Below are positions 1 through 9,500 of a DNA stretch of 12,518 nucleotides, in pieces. Made by a program: the position numbers and the translations under genes. Below the pieces are notes generated by a model. The model had not been told where the DNA came from and searched no databases. It saw nothing but the letters and a program-made list of their open reading frames with translations. Position 1 is the stretch's first letter. Each line of letters starts with the position of its first letter. Source of the stretch: Cyclospora cayetanensis (lineage: Eukaryota > Apicomplexa > Conoidasida > Eucoccidiorida > Eimeriidae). The stretch covers positions 1-12,518 of the forward strand of contig NW_020312321.1 of assembly GCF_002999335.1 (NCBI RefSeq). The letters are read 5' to 3'.

Positions 1-230
1 CAGCATCATGAGCCATCCGCCAAAGAGAACCCAAATGAAAAAAACTTGCGCACACTAGCCACTAACGAACGAGAGACCAAATCAACACGACCGCGGCAGT
101 GCAAACGTTTGCTGTCCTACGAGCGCTGAAATGTTGTGAGCCTCTTGCTATGAGGTAACAGGAGAAAGCGTGAGGGAATTCAAAATACACAAAAACTCAA
201 CAGTGCCTCCAGGGTTCATTCAGGAATGTC

Positions 231-256
231 TGCATGCAAATGCAGCCAGTGCATGC
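231..256. promoter_or_regulatory. Paired TGCATGC motifs in left arm
   Basis: Two TGCATGC motifs lie 19 bases apart (starting at 231 and 250), and the same pair is conserved in the right arm near 12263-12288. TGCATGC is an established cis-motif in coccidian and other apicomplexan promoters and is bound by ApiAP2 proteins. Its density in the arms (13 GCATGC in about 2.25 kb) is several-fold above the interior (about 8 in 10.3 kb, by eye). Whether it acts in transcription, in recognition by a transposase, or not at all is unknown. Confidence 0.35.
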
Positions 257-970
257 AGCAGAACCAGCTTGAAAATTCTAAAAGAGGCATAGGAAAAACA
301 GTACAGACAAAATACCGGCGAGATGCATAATGCTGAGTGTAGAAAACACCTAATCAGCAGTATTCGGCAACAACTCTATGAACAATTCCCATAGATGAAG
401 ACAGTTATAGCAGGCAGAGCATGCTTGGGGGGGATGATTACCAAGTGACGGGAGTAATGGTGTCCAAGGCAACTAGGGCTGTAAAACAAACAGACCCGCA
501 AAGGCTCTCGCGCCCAGCGAATGTCGCAGCTGCTGTGTTCCTTTATCTACCACTTGACTAAGGCTGACCTTCCCTACCCCATTAAAAGCTCTGACTAGTG
601 TATCCTCGGCGCTCAACAGTCATAGAATTCAGCACTTTCACGGCTTCCTGTGCATCTCCTGCCTCCATACGGGTCACTTGGCTGAGCCGCAGGGCCTGCG
701 GGGAATCCGGAAACCTTCGAAACTTCTAGGGAAGGCAATCTTTATAGTTTTGTCGCACCCTCATTTTTTAGAGCCATTGATGGACAAGGACAAGCAGATA
801 CTCGTGAGGAAAGCGCAATTCCTTCTAGCCCTCTGGCTACAAATCTCTTCGTGCAATCACTGTATGGTGCATCTCCTCAAGCGTGCCGACCCCACTGCAC
901 CAAATTTCCAGGCTGACCATGCGTAGCTGCCCGGCGCTTATCCAAGATCCATGCTATTTCCTAGGTTTCT

Positions 971-990
971 GCATGCATTCGCATGCATTC
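971..990 (+). repeat. Tandem 10-bp repeat, two copies
   Basis: Two head-to-tail copies of GCATGCATTC. Each copy contains the palindrome GCATGC, the core of a motif bound by several apicomplexan AP2-family regulators. The opposite arm has three copies, so this is a small length-variable repeat within the inverted repeat. Confidence 0.9.
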
Positions 991-1123
991 TATTTGCATT
1001 TATTGTCGCCATAGGGTGGTTGGTGACCCCGGACGACTGGTTCTAGGCCCGGATGGGAGAGGGGCTTCTCAGTGTGTCTCAGTGTAGATTAAGCATGCGG
1101 AGGAGCACAGGATAGACTAGTGT

Positions 1124-2795
1124 ACTGTTGCGCTCAAGCTCCTTATATCGCTTGATTCAAGATCTCTGCAGGGAGGCGCTGTCCTGCAAACTCAATGCAA
1201 ACAAAGTAGGTTACCGAAAGTCTTCCTAAAATTCTTCCGCCTCGCCCTCCCTGCGACCAGTATGGGTTTCCACACGTGTAAACTGGGCGAGTTAGGATGC
1301 TGATTCTACCCTCTAAGGATTCAAAGCATTCCCAGGTAGTCGCATGTAGCTTTTGGGCCACACGAACACAACGTATCCTGTATCGGGATAGCATTGCTCT
1401 GCAATTAATGAGATATGACCACAGGTGAAACAAACACTCGATCGATCATGAGTTCTTAGTTAGCTATGCCTAAGGTGGTAGAAAGTGACCAGATATACCA
1501 GAGCGCCCAGCTCCAGCGGGCAAGCGTGCCGGACGCAAGGTTTTGCGTTCTGTCCCCCAAACCACTTGAACCGTGTACTTAAGTCGAGCGATCAGCAAAA
1601 GAGGATGGACTATAAAAACGGCGATAAAAAAACGATAATCCGCGATGAATTATGGTATTTAATTGAGGTGCACGCCTTTGTACTGGCAATGCGAAAATTC
1701 CAGGGTCACAATCGTCGAATGCTGTGTCTGAATGCATTAGCATGCGGTAATATGCGAGGCACAGCGCCCCAAAAAGGACGAATGAGCACCGAAACCTTCA
1801 GTTGTGCACAAGTTTCGGAATACAATTTCAGATCTCCCTTTAAATCACAACGAAAAGCGATCGATGGTCCTTTCGGGCCAGGTGGGGATTAGGGGCTGTT
1901 ACCGTGCATTTTGTTGCCTTAAAGGACAGCGGGATTTCCGCGTAATTTCGATGAAAAAATAATCTAGCTTATGAGTAGAGCAGTTTTATCCTGGCAGCTA
2001 CCTCTTGTATTTCTTTTTAACGACACCTCGAAGCACTGCTTAGCTTATTTCGCCTCGGTGGTAATTGACTCCCATGGCCCCCCCCACCCAGTCCCCTCTT
2101 GGTGTGCGTGGCCGAATTGCATTCTGCAGTTTGCCGCAGCTTATTCCCCGCCATATCAGTCGTTTGCGTTTTTATTTACACCTGTCGTAGTTATTTTTCT
2201 TCTCTGAGCAAAGAGGTATCCATAACACACTTTTCTCGCTCCTGCTTGTGCACGGACGGCACTGTTGCTGTTCCACCACAGGCGAGTGGCATTCCTCTTT
2301 CCGCGGGAGGTATGATTCTTCGCAGCAAGTAGAATCCAGAATTATAGGCCAGTAAATACTGTCAAACGTGGTCACCTTCAGCCTTTATGTGTATTTGCCT
2401 TGGCCTGTTTGGCCGACGTTTAAGTTCGAAAAACGCCGGGTAGATGCCGTGGAAAAGCACCGCGGCAGGCTCCTTCCTGCCTGTTCTCTTTTCTCTACAC
2501 TCTTACTTCGGCTCCACGTGTAAAAACATTGCTTAGAGGGAAATGGTAGTGCAGAATACGGAAGTGGAGACTGTGCAAACGCAAAAAAGGGACCCCGCGA
2601 ATTCAGAACGAACCGAATTCTCCACCACTGTCTTCACTGCTGCTTGGTGAACGGAAATTAAAGCAACTTCACCGCTCTCCATAATTCATTCCGCTTAAAA
2701 AACAACGGAGCAGACGGCCCACCTTCGGCAGACCGATTTGCAGTATTCCGCTTGCAGAAAGGGACTTGCAGTACAGCTCAGCAGGGATAACTAAA
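1124..2795. other. Upstream region without a supported gene
   Basis: This is 1.67 kb between the left arm and the nuclease start codon. The longest ATG-initiated frame, 135 codons at 1485-1892 (+), has no domain, signal peptide or compositional bias I recognise, and a frame of that length is not surprising in balanced-composition DNA searched in six frames. An eight-C run lies at 2078-2085 and a small GC-rich inverted repeat (GGCAGG/CCTGCC) at 2464-2481. The stretch presumably holds the promoter and 5' untranslated region of the nuclease gene. I cannot place a transcription start: apicomplexan promoters lack a reliable TATA signature, and I see none here. Confidence 0.6.
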
Positions 2796-5700
2796 ATGGA
2801 GCTCTTTGGGAAACAGAAAATTTTCGTGCTCTGCCTTCTATTCATGGGGGTTATTGCACAGCAAATACGCACCTCCTCTGCCTGGCTTGATGAGGTTCGT
2901 TTTCGGCTTCTCCTTCCCCCCAAAATTGTCATAAACCCGATTTCGAATGACCTTTTTTCCTGTAGCCTCCTGTTGCAGTCTGAAGTATCGATATGTTCTC
3001 ATTGCGTATGCCGTGCTGATGTGCGCGTTGCTGCCCTGCTTCTGACTTGACAATTCGCAGCTGCATCCTTGGTGCATGCATTGCATCTTTCTTCTTGCTG
3101 CATTCCTTTGCATTTCCTGTTTATTGTCTAGTTTATCAGCGTAGACGTTTTCTCATTGTGCAGCAAGGGGGCTCTGTCACAGATTTTCCGGTAGTCTAGA
3201 CTCTCGCGCCGTGGTGTCATCTTTTGTGCATTAGGGCCACATGCTGATTGCCGCTATCGCCAAGCTTGTGTTGCCTTCTACCATTGTCGAGAAGGTGGAG
3301 AAAACACTGTCCAAGTGGGATCCTGATTTCCCTGGTAAAGTGCAGTAAACGCTGCTTCCTGATTTCTCTCACTGGAAGCAGCACTTTGAAGAATTGCCCT
3401 CCCAACAAGGGGCTGTAGAGGAGCACCTCTGAATGCACCCGCTGCTCGTGATCACGACCCTTCCCTCTCCTCACCTACGTGCGTCCGCCATGTATTGCTG
3501 CTCGTTTCTCTGGGATTTTCTTGCTTTCAGGAACGGGGAACATGGAAAACGGCGCTATCTGGTTGGACCACATCCAATGCAGAGAAGAAAGCTCTTACTG
3601 CGAGGGCTTCAGATATCTCGACAATGTGCAGGTCGGTTTGTTTCGCTTTTTCAGCGGCACGTGCGTGGCAGCAACACTGAAGTTGTTCCATGCTTGACAG
3701 TGCGAAATCCCGGAACCGCGCACCCTTTAGGAAATGGAAAATGGCACTTAGTCAAATTGGATGCGCCTTCGAGCCAACGAAGGCGCAGTGCTGTTTATGA
3801 ACATGAAAACACTAAGACCTGCTACTCTCAAGATACCCTGCATATTCTCCTGAGCAAACGTGGTCCGATGTTTCACATCGTACCTCACCTTCGCGAATCG
3901 CGGTGCTTCTCTAGAAATGCAGCCAATAAGACAGTGAACAACAAATGACGCTATGAATCACGCACACATACATCACAAATTATTGACTTCGCCCAGGGTA
4001 TTTTGCTGCCATCACTGGGTGCCACGGGCATTCTCTTTTGAATCAATACGCACTTGTTTCTGGTTGCTTGTTCGGCTGCCCAGATCTTCAGGACCTGGCA
4101 TTACACCACTCGCGTTCTAAATCCTCAGAACATTGAGCTCAAAGATATTTACAAGCATTATCCTCTCCCCAAAACAGGTATGTGGTTATCGAGCACTATC
4201 CAGGATTTGATGTACACTACATTTGAGGGAGCATGCGCATACAACATGCGCACGTGTATGTTCATTCGCCATGCACCCCTACAGCACTACTCCTCACGTT
4301 TTGTCCGTTTTCATGCGAATTGTTTGCACCTCCCGATCAAAACAAATAGATGAGTTTCATGAGCTTGGATCGAATCTGTCCATGCGTGCGATGAAAAATT
4401 CCACCTATGGTAGTGTCTGTTGTCGGGTTTGCACCTCCGGTGAAAAAATGTGGCTTTTCTATGACCTTTCAGGAGCAGAGTGGGCATTGGAAACAGTTTA
4501 TAGGAGTTTGCTGGAAGACTGCCCGTATTCTTTGTCCCCGTCTTCCTGTGCCACTTCTGCGTCTTCTTCGGAGCCAGCATGCAGAAAAGGGTCGCCGTTT
4601 TCTCTGAATTTGCATCTACGGCTGCTGCTGCACATTTTTGGAGATCTGCATCAGCCGTTGCATGCAGTCACTTTATTTGCGAGAGATTTTCCTGACGGAG
4701 ACGATGGAGGAAACGCGGTAAGTGCGCAAGGAAGGAGACAGTGGACAGACACATACCACGCCCACGGATAGTCAGTGAGAGGAGTCAGCTAGGATTGATG
4801 GGGCGAAACCAGCGTAGGGCGTCGAAAGCAGCCACGAAGGCGTGGCTTTTGCTCTCATGAAAAGTCTTTTCGTGCCTCTTTGAATTCTTAGATCATTGTA
4901 TCTCATGAAGAGCACCCCACTACTCTCCACCAACTGTGGGACGCGGGAGGCGGAGTCTTCAAGAAACACTTTGCTGAAATTGATTGGTCAACAATCAAGG
5001 AAGCGGTGAGTCGCTCCTCTCCTCTGCTCTGCATTTGGGTGTGTGGCGTTTTGTACCCCAGAGGGCTGTGCGCTTTTGTCCCTTTGCGCCTTTGGTTGCT
5101 TTCCTTGCCGTGCCCTCAAACAACACGGCCCTTCATGAATCCTTCCGGTATCCCGACACATCTGCGTGCATCAGAGATGCGCTTGAAAGTATACCTGAGT
5201 CGTGGTTGCCATTGTCTGGATTCGTGAATTTACTGGGCACTTATTGACGCGCGTAGCACACCCGGGAGGCTGACATAATGCAGCCACGCATAACGCTGCG
5301 TTCGATCCATGCAGGCCTTGGATATCATTGCTGAGTATCCGAAAAGCGTGTTGATGGATCGGATTACGGGAGTGCTGGATGGCACGAATTTTGCCGCGAT
5401 TGCGGAAGAAAGCGCCCGACTCGCGCAGAATGTCGCATATCAAGGTGCTGTGCAAATCACAGCCGTAAACTGTAGATAATTGTCATGCACCTAGCAAGGC
5501 TTGCTTGTGACACACGCAGTCTGGCGCTACGGAGAAGCCACCTAATAGAGTGCATGTTAGTAGGGAGCGAACGGCAAGCGAGAGAACACGACTTTGCCGG
5601 CGAATCGCGACCATTCAACTCGTGGGAGTAGCCGGGATCGTGTGTTGCTTCCGAGAAGGAAACGCCTATATGCGTCCTCCTACTTTGTTCTCTGCGCGTT

Positions 5701-6442
5701 TCTGCGTGTTGCACTGTTGCACTCAGAGTTCGACTGGGCAACCTTCTCTGCCGCTTCGCTGCCCTATGTTCCTAGCGACAGGTACATGAAAGCCGTGAAG
5801 GAGGAAGCACGCAAGCAAATCGCCGTTGGTGGATACAGGCTGGCGCACGTCATAACAAGGATCGCTGCTGACTTGCCGACAGAGGAGGCGGAGCAGCCTG
5901 AAGAGGACAAGCAACATCAGGTCGAGAAAAACGACCAACAGAAAGAGAAACAGCAGCAGCAGACGGACCGAGAGGCTTCAGCCGAGATTTTGCATCCTCC
6001 GCCTGCCGGGAGTTCCCACTGGCTTTTAAACAGATGGCTTCAAGCGCATTGGACTCCTTCCCATTCTTCACTTTCCTCCCCGCCGCTGGGCAAAATGAGC
6101 GCTCATGACGACGCTGATGCATCTGCTGCCCATGCAGAGCATGCCCGCAGTCTTGACACAGATCTCACTGGCCCCTCCCCGAGCGATTCGCCTTCCTTCC
6201 TTTCCGCCTTAAAGAGAGCCTTCCAAAGTGTGGGGGGATCCCCCAAGATGCTTTCATCACGGAGCTCAGCTTCACCCAGCGGTGGAAGTTTCGAGTTGAG
6301 AGATGTACTTTCTATGGATCACGAGCAGAAGCAGGAGAATTCGCCAGCGCAGGATCCTCTGCGCGCGGCAGACAAAAAAGACGATGCAGCAGAGAAAGGT
6401 GAACAAAACAAGGGCCCGTCGGGGACGGCCACTGACCTTTGA
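2796..6442 (+). CDS. Secreted S1/P1-type zinc nuclease, eight exons
   Basis: Coding exons are 2796-2894, 3235-3334, 3531-3631, 4084-4177, 4473-4717, 4892-5005, 5315-5444 and 5727-6442. All introns are GT-AG (340, 196, 452, 295, 174, 309 and 282 nt), and the phases join into one 532-residue frame. The start has a good context (A at -3, G at +4) and opens a signal peptide, residues 1-29, ending TSSA. The mature chain begins WLDEGH, giving the N-terminal Trp and His that bind zinc in P1 nuclease. The other ligands by alignment are Asp79 (WLD), His106 (WHY), His185/Asp189/His195 in HIFGDLHQPLH, and His226/Asp230 in LHQLWD; GGN at 210-212 is also typical. The family hydrolyses single-stranded DNA and RNA and 3'-nucleotides using three zinc ions. 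The catalytic domain spans about 30-344. A Ser/Cys-rich insert at 148-172 and a C-terminal tail of about 188 residues, rich in Glu, Gln and Ser, are extra to the family. I see no N-glycosylation sequon and no hydrophobic C-terminus, so a soluble exported enzyme is likely. Splice sites are inferred from consensus, phase and homology. Confidence 0.92.
3762..3787. repeat. Perfect 10-bp hairpin in intron 3
   Basis: TGCGCCTTCG and CGAAGGCGCA are perfect reverse complements around the six-base loop AGCCAA. The hairpin lies inside the longest intron (3632-4083) of the nuclease gene. It would fold in RNA, but nothing indicates a function. Confidence 0.6.
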
Positions 6443-6504
6443 AGGCTTTAGCTTTTCGTTTAGTATTTCCCTCCGCTTTAGTTGCTTTCTCCGTACTAAA
6501 AACG

Positions 6505-6590
6505 CGAGTGGAGCGACTTAAAGGCACGCTAGCAGGCGGCGCTTGCCAACTGCTAGCGTGCCCTCCAATACTTTTGAAGCGCTCCACTCG
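6505..6590. repeat. Composite stem-loop downstream of nuclease stop
   Basis: Two nested perfect inverted pairs lie 62 bases after the stop codon. The outer pair CGAGTGGAGCG (6505-6515) and CGCTCCACTCG (6580-6590) is 11 bp. The inner pair GGCACGCTAGCAG (6523-6535) and CTGCTAGCGTGCC (6550-6562) is 13 bp around a 14-base loop. Unpaired bulges of 7 and 17 bases separate them. This probably lies in the 3' untranslated region and could be an mRNA processing or stability element, or a small foldback insertion. It does not resemble a histone-type stem-loop. Confidence 0.75.
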
Positions 6591-9500
6591 AGGTGTCGAT
6601 AGGGAGATACTTGGCTCAAACTCAGAGCAAACAGCATAGGAATTTATCAAAGGTTTTGAAGAAACTCCCTTGTTCCCCTCTTCGCGCTCCTGCTCGCTCC
6701 CGCCAGAGAAAACAGCTAGGGTGCTCGTCAATGCATCCTCCATGCTCTCCGCGAACTCACAGCCAGTTGCATGTAGCGTTTGGCGCACATGTACCAAATT
6801 CTGGATCTTCTTGTATCATCAGTACGCTGCAGTAATTAGGTGTCCAAGCAGGCGAATCACCCAATTAGTTCCTCCATAGTTCTCATTTACATATAACCAG
6901 TGTGGTAGAAAGCTTTTTAATGCACTTAGCCCACTACACTCCCTGTGCTGACTTGAAGGCCTGAGGTACTCCTACAGCTGGAGGTTTGTAGAAATACTGC
7001 TTCCACCCGAATTCGCATAACCTGCATCCCGTCCATGTGCAATAGCAAGCCGAGGCGCGAGCAGTCACACCCAGGGATCGGCTGCCGCTGTAAACTGTAT
7101 CCAAGCTACAATCTCTAACCCTTTTACGGTACACGAGCATTCTTACCCACGCTGAAGCACTCTCTATCACACTGCGAGTACTTAATTAAGCATTATCAAA
7201 GAAAGGACTGCTTGACAAGTCTTTTCGCACACTTCATTCCATAATACTGTTGAATCGATACACCATGACGCGGAATTTCGTGCTTGTGCCCTCAATGCTA
7301 TGTGCAACTAGCTGTGAGTGCTCGGAGTGCTTACAGGGTGCAAAGACGCACATTGCAGCTGTCCCTCTATCCGCACGTTGGCAACTGAGAAGCACGGAAG
7401 GGGGAATGGGTGAGTAAATTGAAGAAACCTCCAGTCGTCTCCTATTTGGGTTGTATTTTCAGTGATGCACCTCCCCACGGACCGCTGAGATAGGGAGTTA
7501 CAGTTGTTAGCACGAGTTCGTCCCGATGCAGTTCCTCGCTCGTCCACTGGTTGTGTATGCAGTGGGATGTCAGGTTTCCCTACAAATGTTGTCTACTTTG
7601 CAACGCTTTATTCGACAACTCAATAAGTTGATATTCGTTGCAACAATCCAAAAATCTTCTTGACGATTGAAGTTGACACTGGCGCAGTGCCTGTTTGCGT
7701 GGCAGACGCCGGCCTGCAAGCCTATGTAAGCTTTGTATCCCAACACCTATTGGACACCCATAATTTGTCAGCCAACAAAATGTTGCTAGACGTATCGGTG
7801 AGGCTATGCCGACCATAAGAAGTATGATGACCGTGGGGATATGCAGGCACTCGACAAATTTATCAGCCGGTTGGAGATATACCTCGCTTACTCTCCCCAG
7901 ACGAACAGAAACGATTGCTCCTTTGAAAGCTTTTTTGAAGAGAAAGTAGGTTGGCTTTGATCCAATTAAGGTACAGGAAGTCGTACGCCTACAGTGACTA
8001 CTAAATCTAAAACATTACTGCAATCCTTGATTTGTCGGTTTCTGCGAGGATCAGCTCAGCTGGGAGGTTTAGGGGTAATGAGAAGGTTGGAACAGAATAA
8101 TTCTTTTATTAAAGGTCATATTGGAGGTTAGGAAAATTTGGCTTTTGAAAGCCACAGAGTAGACGAATAGCCGATTTGATAGTGGTATATCGAGAGTCGA
8201 TCCGAAGTGTCATAGCAAGTGGTCACAAGATGGGCAGCGAGTTAGCCATTATGCAACCAACTGGTCATGCTTTCAAAAATGATGTATATCTCGCGATTTC
8301 AGGAGCCAATGAGCACAGCTGCGGTCTCTTTGGCTAAAAAATAAGGGCCAAATCGCTATTTAGAGCCTATTCAGTGACAGATGTGTTCACCGGCCCTAGC
8401 TCATAGACCAAGGTGAGCTAGAAAAGAAATCCAGAGGAGTTCGGTGCTCTTAAGCAGTTTCAGAGAGCCTGCCAACAACACGCCTGCTTCTATTGTGGAA
8501 TTTTGGGTCGTATAATCCGAAACTACGAGCGCATGCAAAACACCAGACAACTTGAGCAACGAGACGGGGCCCAGAGGAATTTGGCTGCTTGGCGAGCAAA
8601 CAGGCAGATTAGGAAAACGGAAAGCCACCCATGCAGGCTGCGGTGCAGTGAAGGGTGCTACAGGGGATAGGGCCGCACTTGGGGATCTAGTACGAGTCGA
8701 TTCTGCGTTGCTACAAATTCACAACAGAAATTAAGTATGAATACAATTTTAAACGCCTATTATTTTATATCTGCTACCCCAGGAGGCAGTGCAAAAATCT
8801 TGTCTGGTTTTTAAATCGTTAACGCAATCGCCAGAACTCAGGTTGGCTCACGGACGGCATAAGGCAAGACACGCAAGAAGTGGTAAGGCTACGGCATTTA
8901 TATGCTAGTCCAAATTCGATTGAGCTTTGCCAGTATGTTCCGTTGTTTCTGTGTTGTCCCTGTACACCATGTCCAAATCGTGAGTATATAATGAGTGACC
9001 TTAAGACGGATATGCATTCACATCTGCGGACCGTGAGAGTTAGTGTGCCATGAAATGCTAGGAAAAGCAACTCTCAGTTTCGGACAGCGCTCCTTTAGCC
9101 TCCTATGGTGAGTGGGTCCGTCCATGCTCTGACAAGGTGGGGCAGGGTCTTCATGAGGGAGTCTCAGTAGAGCAGTAACGGAAGGCGGGATGGAGCATGC
9201 ACTCCTTAGTAGCTCTGCAGCCAATTCTTTCTTACGGAGTGCCATTGAACGGCCAGATAAGGACTGGCAGGAATCGGCAAGTCTCATGAGGAATTCGCGG
9301 ATGTGATATACGTTGACAAGCTGCCAGCAGACAGGCCACCTGCTGGTCGCCCGAAGCACCGTATCATCCTAATCTCCGGGTCTAACCCAAGCTATGATTC
9401 GCGGTATTGGAAGACTTTGCAGCACGAAGAAGAGACTGAGCATTAGGAGGCTGATTTGTTGAAAAAGGCAAACTGTTGGAATCGACCAGCAACTCTAGGT

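Larger units (their letters stand above)
1..1123 (+). repeat. Left arm of terminal inverted repeat
   Basis: This stretch is the reverse complement of 11388-12518. The outermost 127 bases match perfectly. Further in there are about 19 scattered substitutions and three indels: one extra base near 506, one extra A near 713, and one missing copy of a 10-bp unit at 971-990. Similarity stops abruptly after 1123, where the left arm continues actgtt and the right arm does not. The arm contains six GCATGC hexamers (232, 251, 419, 971, 981, 1093) and a conserved seven-G run near 427. Open frames within it are short and are broken between the two arms by indels that are not multiples of three, so it is probably non-coding. 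Confidence 0.97.

Noticed and set aside
678..926. Open frame in the left arm, with longer minus-strand frames in the right arm (11424-11771, 11605-11922)
   Set aside because: The frames are not preserved between the arms: a single-base indel near 713 shifts the reading frame, the right-arm frames need TTG or GTG starts, and no domain is recognisable.
1485..1892. 135-codon ATG frame upstream of the nuclease
   Set aside because: No recognisable domain, signal or composition bias. A frame of this length is not surprising among six frames over 12.5 kb of balanced DNA.
5594..6442. Reading the last nuclease exon as a separate 282-residue protein starting at 5594
   Set aside because: The first 44 or so residues come from intron 7. 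Homology and phase place the acceptor at 5725-5726, so that Glu295-Phe-Asp-Trp continues directly from exon 7.
7264..7462. A signal-peptide-like 48-codon exon at 7264-7409 followed by a consensus 53-nt intron (7410-7462)
   Set aside because: The frame entering the next segment stops after eight codons (TGA), and no alternative acceptor gives a longer product.
8422..8670. 82-codon frame with a C-x3-H-x-C-x2-C pattern resembling a small zinc-binding motif
   Set aside because: It has no start codon at its head, and overlapping frames on both strands (8401-8628 minus, 8552-8734 plus) are equally open. One cysteine cluster is too little to support a domain.
9018..9359. 113-codon minus-strand frame with a helix-like central segment
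   Set aside because: It begins with a non-ATG codon candidate, has no family I can name, and the opposite strand is also largely open. Judged a chance frame.
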